Shown here piece by piece: positions 1 through 9,092 of a DNA stretch of 64,000 bases. Below the pieces are notes generated by a model. That model ran no database searches. It saw only the letters and a list, made by a program, of their open reading frames with translations, and was not told where the DNA came from. The stretch is taken from the NCBI GenBank assembly GCA_023663345.1, contig JAMPHR010000001.1, positions 95,945 through 159,944 on the forward strand, written 5' to 3'. The position numbers were made by a program, and so were the translations under genes. The number at the start of each line of letters is the position of its first letter. The stretch's first letter is position 1. This DNA is from Paenibacillus sp. GTDB lineage: Bacteria; Bacteroidota; Bacteroidia; Bacteroidales; Muribaculaceae.

Positions 1-109
1 TTATTTTCTGCTGAGACTCGATCTCGGTGTAAAAGCCTACAATCCGGCCCGTGGGCAGGAACGATGGCCATTGTTCCACTTCGACTGGCACCGTGACACC
101 GCCGTACAT
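1..109 (-). CDS. Possible 5' end of a divergent gene, cut by the window edge
   Basis: An open minus-strand frame runs from an ATG at 109 off the left edge. Its 36 visible codons have a protein-like composition, with short stretches such as GGVTVPVEVEQWP and LPTGRIVGFYTEIES. The frame is open further upstream to a stop near 158, so the true start could be earlier. The A+T-rich stretch between it and the phosphatase at 195 would suit a divergent promoter. I do not recognise the family, and a chance open frame is possible. Confidence 0.3.
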   Translation of the reverse strand, partial: MYGGVTVPVEVEQWPSFLPTGRIVGFYTEIESQQKI

Positions 110-194
110 TTCTCTGTGGGATACCCATTCTGACCCATAAGGACACAACCTGCCAATTCAATAATAAATCTCTCCTCTGCAATATCAACAACCG

Positions 195-869
195 ATGAAA
201 CAACTTGTAATATTCGACCTCGACGGGACATTGCTCAACACAATAGCCGACCTCGGTACTGCCACCAACTATGCATTACGCCAAAGCGGGTACCCCGAAC
301 ACAGCCTCTCGTCCTACCCGATGTTTGTAGGGAATGGCGTGACACGTCTTATCGAACGTGCAATGCCAGAGGACATGCGCACTCCTGAGAACATCCAGGC
401 TGTTCGCGAAAAATTCTGTGAATATTACGACGAACATCTCGCCGACCACACCGTCCCCTATCCAGGTATCCCCGAACTCCTGCACGACCTCAATGATATG
501 GGAATAAAACTTGCCGTAGCATCCAATAAATATCAGAATGCCGTTGAGGCCCTCATCAACCGTTATTTCCCCGATATTCCATGGTGTGCCGTCGAAGGAC
601 AGAAAGAGGGTGTACCGGTAAAGCCCGATCCATCCATCGTTTTTGAAATCCTCGGTAAAGCTCCTACCCGCAAACCAAAAGTACTTTATGTAGGCGATTC
701 CGGTGTAGACATGGAGACAGCACGGAGAGCTTGTATTGACTCTTGTGGAGTTACTTGGGGATTCCGCCCGGTGAAGGAGCTGAAAGAAGCTCATGCCGAC
801 AATATAGCCGACTCACCCGACCAAATAATCAACATAGTCCGCCGACCAGGTCTCGAACTGGACGTATAA
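195..869 (+). CDS. HAD-family phosphatase, phosphoglycolate phosphatase-like
   Basis: This is a 224-residue haloacid dehalogenase hydrolase of the Gph/PGP type, which removes phosphate from small cytosolic metabolites such as 2-phosphoglycolate. All four HAD motifs are visible: motif I FDLDGT with nucleophile D8 and acid/base D10, motif II VASNK with S110, motif III lysine K143 in VKPDP, and motif IV GDSGVD with D168 and D172. The helical cap lies between motifs I and II, roughly residues 18-85, and the length is normal for the family. The next frame opens 4 bases after the stop, though its likely real start is at 934. The exact substrate cannot be read from sequence. Pyrophosphatase (PpaX-like) or beta-phosphoglucomutase relatives are alternatives. 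Confidence 0.85.
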   Translation: MKQLVIFDLDGTLLNTIADLGTATNYALRQSGYPEHSLSSYPMFVGNGVTRLIERAMPEDMRTPENIQAVREKFCEYYDEHLADHTVPYPGIPELLHDLNDMGIKLAVASNKYQNAVEALINRYFPDIPWCAVEGQKEGVPVKPDPSIVFEILGKAPTRKPKVLYVGDSGVDMETARRACIDSCGVTWGFRPVKELKEAHADNIADSPDQIINIVRRPGLELDV

Positions 870-933
870 ACACATGATTGATCTAACTACATATATCCGA
901 CATAATAACCACATAAACCTTATCAATAATATA

Positions 934-3057
934 ATGAACCGCATTCTTTCCTTATTCATCACTGTCATAGCTCTTTCGGCAACGTGCCATTCGGCTCAAG
1001 GTGCACAGAAAGCGGCATTGCAGATAATTGAATCTCTGCGATCGGAGTTGAGAAATGCTACCAATGCAAGTGATTCGTTACCCATACTCTGTAACCTTTA
1101 CGACATATTGCCAAGAGAATCATCCACTAAACTTGGCGACAGCGTATGCCTCACCGCCATGAGAGCCGGAGAATACCGCGTGGCCCTGGACATCATTCGT
1201 ACTCAGGCAAGCCGTAAAATGCGTAAGGACTCCGACCTAAACGCACTCGTGGAACTGGCAATGCAATGCCCAGACGACAACGACCGCAAGGAAACCCTTA
1301 CGTTCATCACCATGATGACCAACATGAGAAAAGCCAACTATAGCGACAATCTCGAGCGAAAAGACCTGTTGGGGAAGTACCTTAAGAAAATGACAATCGA
1401 TACACCCGATGATCTTTATGACCGCATAGCGCTGACTCATGGAATATGCATGATGCTCTCCGATGATCCTAATGGAGACATGCTCATATCCTACATGGAC
1501 TCTCTCAACGCCCTGATCAAGCTCATGCCCTCATCGTCCCACTCCATCAGAAACATCTACAACGTTCATGCCGCGACACTATTTGCCGGGACCAACCCTG
1601 AAAAATCGATCGTCGCCGACCTGAATTTTCTCGAAAATATCACTAAACTCGAAAAATTCCATCACGAGAACGGGCGCATATACCGCAATTATCATCCAAC
1701 CTATTACTCGATATATACACGCCTTCTATCCAATTTTGAGGTGCTTGACACCGCCAAGGTCGAGGAATATTACAGCAAAGCACTCGATCAGTTGCCCTAC
1801 GATCCATCCATATATGACACCCACATGATGTCACCTCTCCCCGAGGTATATCATGCAATGTTCTACAAGGACTATCACAAGGCGTTGCCACTCATTCTTA
1901 TCACATCTGATACTGTGCTCACCCGCCACGGCAAACTCCAGATGCTCAAATATGAGATCGAGAGCGCTAAAGCCTTAGGTGACAATGAAATATTATTGAA
2001 AGCATCCACCGAATATGCCGACGCATTGCAGAAAGAACTTGAGGAATGTGCCCAAAGTTCCTACCGCGAACTACAGACTGCCTATGCCATATACGAGATG
2101 AAATATCGTGTAGGGCAAATGGAAATTGACAAGCGCGCATCGGTGGCGTCACTGCAGAGAATCATAATCATCGTTTCGTCGTGTGCACTGTTCATACTTC
2201 TTGTACTTGCCATATTTTTATTTCTGCAATATCTCAAAAACCGGAATCTAGCAAACAGTCTTGCCGAGTCAAATCAGAAACTGCTGTCTGAAAGCGAGAA
2301 TCTGAGGCAATCCAAGTCCGAACTGATACGTGCCAGAGATGTTGCACAAAAGGCCAATAATCTAAAAGGCGATTTCATAAAGAATATGAGCTATGAGGTG
2401 AAAGTGCCTCTCCAGGCTATAAATGAGTATTCTCACCTCATAGCCGATTGCACAAGCGGTACATTAACTACAGAAAATGAGCAATCGGCATCCATAAAGC
2501 ACTTGTCGCATTTTGCCGATCTTATAGAACTCAACAGCGAATTGCTGAGCACTATTATCGACGACGTGCTGCGACTTGCCGAAATCGATAGTGACACCAT
2601 GCCTATACATCCTCAAGTGGTGAATCTGAAACTTCTGTGCGAAAACACTATCGCAAGCGTGAAGCATCGAGTAAAACCTGGAGTCACACTGTCTCTCGAT
2701 CCTTCATGCCAAAGACTCGACTTATTCACTGATCCTACGCGTGTACAGCAAATCCTCAATAACCTGCTCACCAATGCTACTAAATTCACTAAGGAAGGTC
2801 ACATAACCCTATCATACACTTATGATACAACCGGAAACAATGTAATATTCACAGTCACGGACACCGGTATAGGCATCAACCCCGAGAATAAGGAAAAGAT
2901 ATTTGACCGATTTGTCAAACTCGACCGCGAATCCCAAGGTGCAGGCCTCGGTCTAACCATTGCCCGACTTGTGGCGCGCATACTCGGTGGAGACCTAAAA
3001 CTCGACACTTCATATACCCATGGAGCACGCTTCACCCTCACGCTTCCAAAAAAATAG
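934..3057 (+). CDS. Membrane sensor histidine-kinase-like protein lacking the phospho-acceptor histidine
   Basis: The reading frame opens at 874, but the ATG at 934 is preferred because MNRILSLFITVIALSATCHS is a signal peptide. The product has about 707 residues: an exported helical, probably TPR-like sensor region to about residue 405, one transmembrane helix (about 410-433, IIIIVSSCALFILLV), a coiled linker, a degenerate HisKA region and a full HATPase_c domain. In the HATPase domain the N box (LNNLLTNATKF), G1 (DTGIGI), F box (IFDRF) and G2 (GAGLGL) are intact. The H box reads NMSYEVKVPLQ where the family has a SHE[IL]R.PL-type sequence. Tyr487 (codon at 2392-2394) therefore stands where the phosphorylated His should be. 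ATP binding is probably kept, but autophosphorylation at the usual site is not possible. No response regulator is adjacent. Bacteroidales carry many TPR-containing kinases of this layout. Confidence 0.85.
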   Translation: MNRILSLFITVIALSATCHSAQGAQKAALQIIESLRSELRNATNASDSLPILCNLYDILPRESSTKLGDSVCLTAMRAGEYRVALDIIRTQASRKMRKDSDLNALVELAMQCPDDNDRKETLTFITMMTNMRKANYSDNLERKDLLGKYLKKMTIDTPDDLYDRIALTHGICMMLSDDPNGDMLISYMDSLNALIKLMPSSSHSIRNIYNVHAATLFAGTNPEKSIVADLNFLENITKLEKFHHENGRIYRNYHPTYYSIYTRLLSNFEVLDTAKVEEYYSKALDQLPYDPSIYDTHMMSPLPEVYHAMFYKDYHKALPLILITSDTVLTRHGKLQMLKYEIESAKALGDNEILLKASTEYADALQKELEECAQSSYRELQTAYAIYEMKYRVGQMEIDKRASVASLQRIIIIVSSCALFILLVLAIFLFLQYLKNRNLANSLAESNQKLLSESENLRQSKSELIRARDVAQKANNLKGDFIKNMSYEVKVPLQAINEYSHLIADCTSGTLTTENEQSASIKHLSHFADLIELNSELLSTIIDDVLRLAEIDSDTMPIHPQVVNLKLLCENTIASVKHRVKPGVTLSLDPSCQRLDLFTDPTRVQQILNNLLTNATKFTKEGHITLSYTYDTTGNNVIFTVTDTGIGINPENKEKIFDRFVKLDRESQGAGLGLTIARLVARILGGDLKLDTSYTHGARFTLTLPKK

Positions 3058-3089
3058 CAACGCGAGGGGTGTAATTGCCGATTTTTTAG

Positions 3090-3097
3090 TACCTTTG
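3090..3097 (+). promoter_or_regulatory. Candidate -7 box for the DHH phosphoesterase gene
   Basis: TACCTTTG matches the Bacteroidales -7 consensus TAnnTTTG and lies 15 bases before the ATG at 3112. No convincing TTTG -33 box is found at the expected 19-21 base spacing, so only half of the promoter is supported. Confidence 0.4.
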
Positions 3098-3111
3098 CAA
3101 TTACTTTCGAC

Positions 3112-4167
3112 ATGAGAACGTATCCCCAGAAGCCAAGGAACAGGTTCAACACAGTGATTGAACCGGAAATAGTCGATCGCGTGAAGCAGATGGTGCTATG
3201 CGCGCGTAACATTGTAATCACCTGCCATGTGAGCCCCGACGGTGATGCCCTGGGCTCAAGCACCGCATTGTGTGCCGTGCTCGGCGCTCTCGGAAAGGAA
3301 GCTTGGATAGTCACCGCCGACTGCCCGCCCAAAACTCTCATGTTTATGCCGGGAGTCAGGGACATCGTTACATCAACCCGCAACCCCGAGCGAGCCCAGG
3401 AGCTTATAGCCAATGCCGATCTTGTGTTCTGTCTCGATTTCAACGACATGAAAAGGGTCGACCGTTTGGGTGAGGCCTTTGAAAAAGCCCAGGCTTGGCG
3501 CATAGTCATCGACCATCACACCGCCCCTGCCATTGACTGCGAGGTGCTCATATCCCGCCCAGAAGTATCATCCACCTCAGCATTGCTCTACATATTCCTA
3601 TGGCAAGCAGGGTGGGCACGTTATCTTAACCGAAGCTCGGCCGCGTGCATATACACCGGAATGATGACCGATACAGGCAATTTCGCATATAATTCAAATG
3701 ATCCCGACCTGTATCTCATAATCCACGATCTATTGCGAAAAGGGATCGACAAGGACAACCTGTACAAACTGGTTCACAATAATGCCACTCAATCGGGAAT
3801 ACGACTCAACGGATATGCCCAGTTCCGCACCGAATACATGAGCAACGGGCGTGTAGCATTGATAATGCTCAATCAGGACAATCTGCGTGATTTCAGCTAT
3901 ACTAAAGGCGACACTGAAGGCCTCGTGAACATCCCGCTCACCATCCCCGATGTACAATGGTCAATATACATGCGTGAAGATGCCAACGACCTTGTAAAAG
4001 TATCGATGCGATCCAAAGGTGAGTTCCCGGTCAATATGGTATGCGAAAAAGAATTCGGAGGCGGAGGACACATCAATGCCGCCGGCGGAGAATTTCACGG
4101 ACCACTGACCGAAGCACTCTCGCTCATGCTTGAAATAATACCTAAATACGAGAACTTGCTCGTATAG
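3112..4167 (+). CDS. nrnA: DHH-family phosphoesterase (NrnA-like oligoribonuclease / pAp phosphatase)
   Basis: This 351-residue cytosolic protein has the DHH/DHHA1 layout. NrnA-type enzymes degrade 2-5 base nanoRNAs and/or dephosphorylate 3'-phosphoadenosine-5'-phosphate in a metal-dependent reaction. Visible metal-site motifs are SPDGDALGS (about residues 43-51), the LDFND aspartate region, IDHH at about 133-136 and the MTDTGNF region. The C-terminal DHHA1 substrate site is GGGGHINAAGG. The length is normal for NrnA. It is followed by a DUF4827 lipoprotein and glmM on the same strand, a neighbourhood I recall from other Bacteroidales. A candidate -7 box lies just upstream. The division between nanoRNase and pAp phosphatase activity is not visible in the sequence. 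Confidence 0.85.
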   Translation: MRTYPQKPRNRFNTVIEPEIVDRVKQMVLCARNIVITCHVSPDGDALGSSTALCAVLGALGKEAWIVTADCPPKTLMFMPGVRDIVTSTRNPERAQELIANADLVFCLDFNDMKRVDRLGEAFEKAQAWRIVIDHHTAPAIDCEVLISRPEVSSTSALLYIFLWQAGWARYLNRSSAACIYTGMMTDTGNFAYNSNDPDLYLIIHDLLRKGIDKDNLYKLVHNNATQSGIRLNGYAQFRTEYMSNGRVALIMLNQDNLRDFSYTKGDTEGLVNIPLTIPDVQWSIYMREDANDLVKVSMRSKGEFPVNMVCEKEFGGGGHINAAGGEFHGPLTEALSLMLEIIPKYENLLV

Positions 4168-4216
4168 CCATCCATTAGATAAATCATCCCACATATACAT
4201 TCAGAAAATACGATAA

Positions 4217-4798
4217 ATGAAACGCCAAATTTTTTCCATACTCTCTCTCCTCGCCCTTCTCATGGCTGTAAGCTCATGCAGTGACTCAAAAAGCTATGCC
4301 GATCTCCTCAACGAAGAAAACCAGGTGGTGAACAAATTCCTCGCCCAGCACCGCGTGGAGGAAACATGGCCAGGGATCGACAACTGCGAGGTTGGCAAAG
4401 ACGCACCTTTCTATTGTGTAGATGACGAAGGCAACGTGTACATGCAGGTGATAAGCAAAGGCGATGGAACTTTTCCTGAAGAAGGAGAGCATGTCTCTTT
4501 TACCTATCTAAGTTATGACCTCAACTATTACGTAGTAGGAAGCGATAGCAACGTTGGCTCAGGCAATCTTAACAGCCCAGGCACATCGCCTTCCACATAT
4601 TTTATTTACGATGATTACACTATCGAGCAGTCATCTCAGTACGGCACCGGCATACAGATTCCTGTCAAGTTGCTTGGTTTCAACTCCAAGGCAAATGTAG
4701 TGATCAAATCCCAGGCTGGGCCATCAGCTTACATGAGCTATGTGATTCCATTCCTCTACGATATATCTTACTACAAACAGATCAGCAATCCTCTCTGA
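4217..4798 (+). CDS. DUF4827 lipoprotein
   Basis: This 193-residue protein begins with a lipoprotein signal peptide (hydrophobic residues 5-17, then AVSSC with the lipidated Cys near residue 21). The mature part matches the Bacteroidales DUF4827 family as I know it, which is thought to adopt a fold related to FKBP-type prolyl isomerases. The GDGTFPEEGEHVSFTY stretch resembles the FKBP pattern in which a small product or ion phrase is followed by beta strands. A catalytic isomerase function is not established and key aromatic residues cannot be checked by eye. The gene sits 49 bases after the DHH phosphoesterase and 52 bases before glmM, an arrangement that seems conserved in the order. The role is unknown; an envelope folding or assembly role is an inference. 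Confidence 0.75.
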   Translation: MKRQIFSILSLLALLMAVSSCSDSKSYADLLNEENQVVNKFLAQHRVEETWPGIDNCEVGKDAPFYCVDDEGNVYMQVISKGDGTFPEEGEHVSFTYLSYDLNYYVVGSDSNVGSGNLNSPGTSPSTYFIYDDYTIEQSSQYGTGIQIPVKLLGFNSKANVVIKSQAGPSAYMSYVIPFLYDISYYKQISNPL

Positions 4799-4850
4799 TC
4801 AGTTAATCATAGCTTGAAACAGTACTAAATATCATAATCAATACTTACCA

Positions 4851-6239
4851 ATGTCACTAATCAAGTCTATTTCCGGCATACGCGGCACTATTGGTGGCGC
4901 ACCCGGCGAAGGCCTCTCCCCCCTTGACATCGTAAAGTTTACCGCGGCCTATGCTACACTCATAAGCCGTGAATCGGCCAACAAGTCACGTACAGTGGTT
5001 GTTGGACGTGACGCACGTCTCAGCGGACCCATGGTGAGCGATCTCGTTATCGGTACTCTCACAGCTATGGGTATGGACGTAGTGAATATCGGCCTCGCAT
5101 CTACTCCCACCACCGAGATTGCGGTAACTGAGGAGAAAGCATGTGGAGGCATAATACTCACTGCAAGCCATAATCCCAAACAGTGGAATGCCCTGAAACT
5201 ACTTAACAGCGACGGTGAATTCCTTAACGATGCTCAGGGCAAAGAAGTGCTGAGAATAGCCGAAGCCGGCGAATATCGTTTTGCCGAGGTCGATGAGTTA
5301 GGACATGTGTACAATAACGACACCTACAACCGCAAGCATATCGAAAAGGTACTTGCCCTCGACCTTGTGGATACCGATGCAATTGCCAAGGCTGATTTTA
5401 CCGTAGCAGTCGATGCCGTCAATTCCGTTGGAGGCATCGTTATTCCGCAACTGTTGCGTGCCCTTGGCGTAAAGAACATAATAGAGCTCAATTGCGAAGC
5501 CACAGGCAAGTTTGCCCATACACCAGAACCTATCCCACAGAACCTCACTCAGATCTCCGATCTTATGGCCGGAGGAAAGGCCGATGTGGGATTTGTGGTT
5601 GATCCTGACGTTGACCGTCTGGCAATCGTAATGGAGGATGGCCGCATGTTTGTCGAGGAATACACACTTGTATCCATTGCTGATTATGTGCTCTCGCACA
5701 CACCCGGATCCACTGTGTCCAATCTCAGCTCATCGCGTGCACTGCGTGACGTTACCGAAAAGCACGGATGCTCTTATTCAGCAGCGGCTGTAGGCGAGGT
5801 AAACGTGACCACCAAGATGAAAGAGACCGGCGCCGTGATAGGCGGAGAAGGCAACGGTGGCGTGATATATCCCGCATCCCACTATGGACGTGACGCCCTC
5901 GTAGGCGTAGCCTTGTTCCTGACTCTGCTTGCCAAGAGCGGTAAGAAAGTAAGTGAGCTCCGCGCTACATATCCCGCTTATGAGATAGCCAAGAATAAAA
6001 TAGAGCTTACCCCCGATCTTGATGTCGATGCTATACTCCAAGCCGTGAAAGAGCGTTATGCCGGTGAGCGTATCACCGATATCGACGGAGTTAAAATTGA
6101 CTTTGCCGACTCTTGGGTACATCTGCGCAAATCCAACACCGAGCCAATCATCCGCATCTACAGCGAAGCTCACACTATGGAAGAAGCCGATGCGCTTGCC
6201 GAAAGCATCAAGGCAGTGATCAAGGAGATTGCAGGATAA
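4851..6239 (+). CDS. glmM: Phosphoglucosamine mutase
   Basis: GlmM interconverts glucosamine-6-phosphate and glucosamine-1-phosphate in the route to UDP-GlcNAc, needed for peptidoglycan and other envelope glycans. The 462-residue product has the four domains of the alpha-D-phosphohexomutase family. The active-site phosphoserine loop is TASHNP with Ser106. The metal loop is DPDVDRL. The sugar-binding loop is GEGNGG. The C-terminal phosphate-binding loop is RKSNTEPIIRIYSEA. The length fits the family. A phosphomannomutase or dual-specificity enzyme is the main alternative: Bacteroidales annotations often mix the two, and a phosphomannomutase would be useful for the Man-1-phosphate produced by the GH130 enzyme at 57751. 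A strong hairpin terminator follows at 6288. Confidence 0.85.
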   Translation: MSLIKSISGIRGTIGGAPGEGLSPLDIVKFTAAYATLISRESANKSRTVVVGRDARLSGPMVSDLVIGTLTAMGMDVVNIGLASTPTTEIAVTEEKACGGIILTASHNPKQWNALKLLNSDGEFLNDAQGKEVLRIAEAGEYRFAEVDELGHVYNNDTYNRKHIEKVLALDLVDTDAIAKADFTVAVDAVNSVGGIVIPQLLRALGVKNIIELNCEATGKFAHTPEPIPQNLTQISDLMAGGKADVGFVVDPDVDRLAIVMEDGRMFVEEYTLVSIADYVLSHTPGSTVSNLSSSRALRDVTEKHGCSYSAAAVGEVNVTTKMKETGAVIGGEGNGGVIYPASHYGRDALVGVALFLTLLAKSGKKVSELRATYPAYEIAKNKIELTPDLDVDAILQAVKERYAGERITDIDGVKIDFADSWVHLRKSNTEPIIRIYSEAHTMEEADALAESIKAVIKEIAG

Positions 6240-6287
6240 TAACACATCACCTCAGCCTCACATCATTATAAACACCTATAAATGAAA

Positions 6288-6321
6288 CCACCCATCGGAC
6301 AGTCCGATGGGTGGCTTTTTT
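6288..6321 (+). terminator. Intrinsic terminator after glmM
   Basis: A perfect 13-bp stem pairs 6288-6300 (CCACCCATCGGAC) with 6302-6314, leaving a single-base loop, so the innermost pairs probably open. It is followed by C and a run of six T (6316-6321). It lies between the convergent glmM and ftsH genes. Read on the minus strand the hairpin is followed by TTTCATTTAT, so it could also help end ftsH transcription. Confidence 0.85.
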
Positions 6322-6331
6322 ATCGTTGTAA

Positions 6332-6378
6332 TTCCTGCGGTTGCGCGGTTACTGATCTATATGTCACAACCGCAGGAA
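6332..6378 (-). terminator. Inverted repeat at the ftsH 3' end
   Basis: A perfect 12-bp inverted repeat (TTCCTGCGGTTG at 6332-6343 and CAACCGCAGGAA at 6367-6378) has a 23-base loop and begins 8 bases past the ftsH stop. It lacks a clean T-run on the minus strand. It may protect the 3' end or act with the hairpin at 6288. Confidence 0.45.
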
Positions 6379-6385
6379 ATAATGT

Positions 6386-8527
6386 TTACACGCCTTTAAA
6401 CGGAGGAGGGGTCACATTATCGCTGTCTCCGCCCTGGCTTTTGGCATCGGCACTGCCACTTTCAGGGTCCGATTCCTTTACTTCAGTAGTCTCGATCTCT
6501 ACAGCCTCGACATCCTCAGGTTCGGAATTGATAACAGCATCACCGGTCTTATCTGTTGCATCAGCACCGTTGCCATTCTCAGCTTCACGAGCGGCATCAC
6601 GCTCAGCCTGCAGGCGCATGATCTCCTCGGTGCGCGAACGCCACTGGCGGGGTCCGAATATCTCCTTAAGATCTTCGGCGTACATAACCTCCTTGGTCAG
6701 AAGTGTCTCGGCAAGTTTACCGTGTCCCTCCTTATGCTCGCGTATGATGCTCTTGGCACGCTCATACTGTTCATTTATGATGCGTGACACCTCATCATCT
6801 ATCTGCCTTGCACGCTCTCCGCCATAAGGCTTTGAGAAGCCGTAAGCCTGACCGGTAGAATCATAGTAGCATACATTGGGGAGTTTTTCGCTCATTCCAT
6901 AGTAAACCACAATGGCGTAAGCCATCTTAGTCACTTTCTCAAGGTCGTTGAGAGCTCCTGTGGATACCTGTCCGAAAGTAAGCTCCTCGGCGGCACGTCC
7001 ACCGAGAGTCATACACATCTGGTCGAGCAGGGCCTGCAACGGAGTGATCTGACGCTCCTCGGGCATATACCATGCTGCACCAAGGGCCATTCCACGGGGG
7101 ACGATCGAGACTTTTACCATCTCGTTGGAATACTCCAGGAACCACGATACTGTAGCGTGGCCGGCCTCATGGATTGCTATCGCTTTCTTTTCCTCGGGAG
7201 ATATTATCTTGGAGCTATGCTCAAGACCACATATTATGCGGTCTATAGCTGCCATGAAGCTATCCCTATCGACTGTTTTCTTATTATTTCGGGCGGCTAT
7301 CAGAGCTGCCTCGTTGCAGACATTGGCAATGTCGGCACCCGAGAATCCGGCAGTCTGACGAGCCATCACCTCGACATCCACCGTATCATCCTTCTTGATG
7401 TTGCGGAGGTGCACGTTGAATATCTCTATGCGGTCCTTGAGTTCGGGCAAATCTACCGTGATCTGACGGTCAAAACGGCCGGCACGCAAGAGGGCTTTAT
7501 CAAGAATATCGGCACGGTTGGTTGCGGCAAGGATTATGACACCACTGTTGGTTCCGAAACCATCCATCTCGGTGAGAAGCTGATTAAGAGTATTCTCACG
7601 CTCATCGTTGGCACCCATATTAGGATTCTTGCCTCGGGCACGGCCAACGGCATCAATCTCGTCGATGAACACTATACATGGAGCCTTTTCCTTGGCCTGG
7701 CGGAACAGGTCGCGCACACGTGACGCACCCACACCCACAAACATCTCCACGAAGTCGGAACCCGACATGGAGAAGAACGGGACATTAGCCTCACCGGCCA
7801 CAGCTTTAGCAAGGAGGGTCTTACCGGTTCCGGGAGGGCCTACGAGAAGAGCGCCCTTGGGTATTTTACCTCCAAGATCGGTGTACCGCTGGGGATTGCG
7901 AAGGAACTCGACGATCTCACGTATCTCGGTCTTGGGCTCGGTCAATCCTGCTACATCCTTGAATGTGACATTAGTGGCCTCACCTTTCTCAAAAACCTTG
8001 GCCTTGGACTTGCCTACGTTGAACACTCCGCCTGGGCCGCCACCACTGGCACCCCCCGACATCCTGCGCATCATGAAGAACCAGAATGCGACAAGAAGGA
8101 TTATCGGACCAAAGGTCCACAGAATTGAAGAATAATCGGAAGTCTTCTCATAATTGACCTCTCCGCTGAATTTTCCATCAGCCATCCATGCATCGATCTG
8201 ATCCTTCATCTTGTCAGCAGAAGGAATATCCGTGACAATGCGGGCATCAATACCCTTGTCGGGCTTGTACTGATTCTCGTTGAAGATCGAACGGGCAAGC
8301 GAATCCGAGACCACAGCCTCGGCCTTGTTGGTATTGGTGAAAACGGTGATTTTCTTCACTCCGCCTGTCGCTACATATTGCTCGAATTTTGAATAGCTGA
8401 CATCCTTGGTCAACGAATTATCATCGAGATATAACATTCCCAGCAGGAACACTATAATTATGGCATAGGCCCAGTACATACTGAAGCGTATACCGGTTTT
8501 CTTAGGCTTGTTATCGGGGGCGTTCAT
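6386..8527 (-). CDS. ftsH: ATP-dependent zinc metalloprotease FtsH
   Basis: FtsH is a membrane-anchored hexameric AAA+ protease that degrades short-lived cytosolic and misfolded membrane proteins. The 713-residue product has the expected order. There is a first membrane helix (about 18-34), a periplasmic domain, and a second membrane helix (about 140-153). The AAA module follows, with Walker A GPPGTGKT (230-237), Walker [12 protein letters not shown] (285-295) and a second region of homology around [20 protein letters not shown]. The zinc protease domain has HEAGH at 453-457. The C-terminal tail is acidic and Glu/Asp-rich, a common low-complexity extension in this phylum. It is convergent with glmM. 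The upstream rsfS gene ends 55 bases before its start on the same strand, so the two may be co-transcribed. Confidence 0.97.
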   Translation of the reverse strand: MNAPDNKPKKTGIRFSMYWAYAIIIVFLLGMLYLDDNSLTKDVSYSKFEQYVATGGVKKITVFTNTNKAEAVVSDSLARSIFNENQYKPDKGIDARIVTDIPSADKMKDQIDAWMADGKFSGEVNYEKTSDYSSILWTFGPIILLVAFWFFMMRRMSGGASGGGPGGVFNVGKSKAKVFEKGEATNVTFKDVAGLTEPKTEIREIVEFLRNPQRYTDLGGKIPKGALLVGPPGTGKTLLAKAVAGEANVPFFSMSGSDFVEMFVGVGASRVRDLFRQAKEKAPCIVFIDEIDAVGRARGKNPNMGANDERENTLNQLLTEMDGFGTNSGVIILAATNRADILDKALLRAGRFDRQITVDLPELKDRIEIFNVHLRNIKKDDTVDVEVMARQTAGFSGADIANVCNEAALIAARNNKKTVDRDSFMAAIDRIICGLEHSSKIISPEEKKAIAIHEAGHATVSWFLEYSNEMVKVSIVPRGMALGAAWYMPEERQITPLQALLDQMCMTLGGRAAEELTFGQVSTGALNDLEKVTKMAYAIVVYYGMSEKLPNVCYYDSTGQAYGFSKPYGGERARQIDDEVSRIINEQYERAKSIIREHKEGHGKLAETLLTKEVMYAEDLKEIFGPRQWRSRTEEIMRLQAERDAAREAENGNGADATDKTGDAVINSEPEDVEAVEIETTEVKESDPESGSADAKSQGGDSDNVTPPPFKGV

Positions 8528-8582
8528 TAGCAGTCAGATTAAATATGGGGTGTAGGACAGGAAACGTCAGCAGACATCTCAA

Positions 8583-8945
8583 TCAGTCCAGATCGGGGAT
8601 TTCAGTTATCACAGCATCACTCCATAACCCTTCGAGGTCATACAGCCGACGGGTCTCGGGCAGGAACACATGTACCAAAGTATCGTCATAGTCAATCACG
8701 ATCCATTGGGAATTTCCATAGCCGTCATAATTGTAGGGCTTTACACGTGCGTTATCAAGCAGATAATCACGCACACTGTCAGCCACAGCCGCAACATGCT
8801 GGGAGGATGTGCCCTCGCATATTACAAAGCGTGAAGCTGCGGCGCTTTCGATCTCGCTGAGATCAACCACAGTGATATTCTTGCCTTTTCGGTCCTGGAT
8901 TCCCTCTATGATCATCGGGAGAAGGTCGTTGCTGTTTTCAGTCAT
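8583..8945 (-). CDS. rsfS: Ribosomal silencing factor RsfS
   Basis: RsfS (Iojap/YbeB family) binds ribosomal protein uL14 on the large subunit and blocks subunit joining when nutrients are scarce. The 120-residue length and the conserved core are typical: IQDRKGKNITVVDLSEIES near the N terminus, the FVICEGTSSQHV strand, then GNSQWIVIDYDDTLVHVFLP and the RRLYDLEGLW ending. The gene lies just upstream of ftsH on the same strand, a pairing seen in Bacteroidales. A good -7 promoter box (TATCTTTG) lies 69 bases upstream of its start, so rsfS is probably the first gene of an rsfS-ftsH transcript. Confidence 0.93.
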   Translation of the reverse strand: MTENSNDLLPMIIEGIQDRKGKNITVVDLSEIESAAASRFVICEGTSSQHVAAVADSVRDYLLDNARVKPYNYDGYGNSQWIVIDYDDTLVHVFLPETRRLYDLEGLWSDAVITEIPDLD

Positions 8946-9013
8946 GAATGAAGTCGTTGAAACTTGCTTAGTGTGATTATTATAATGATGATGAATGAGG
9001 AGGTATCAAGTCA

Positions 9014-9021
9014 CAAAGATA
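9014..9021 (-). promoter_or_regulatory. Candidate -7 box for rsfS-ftsH
   Basis: Read on the minus strand the bases are TATCTTTG, an exact match to the Bacteroidales TAnnTTTG box. It lies 69 bases before the rsfS start, in the gap after the YigZ-family gene. No matching TTTG box is found at 19 bases upstream. Confidence 0.45.
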
Positions 9022-9092
9022 ATCAATTTCCAGCAATAACATTGCCGGCGTGACCGATTTTTCTCGTTCAATATGGTAACAAAATTGTCCGT

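Noticed and set aside
6282-6827. 181-codon plus-strand frame over the glmM terminator and the ftsH 3' end
   Set aside because: It runs through a strong terminator and antisense to ftsH, is rich in Ser and Ala as antisense frames are here, and has no family.
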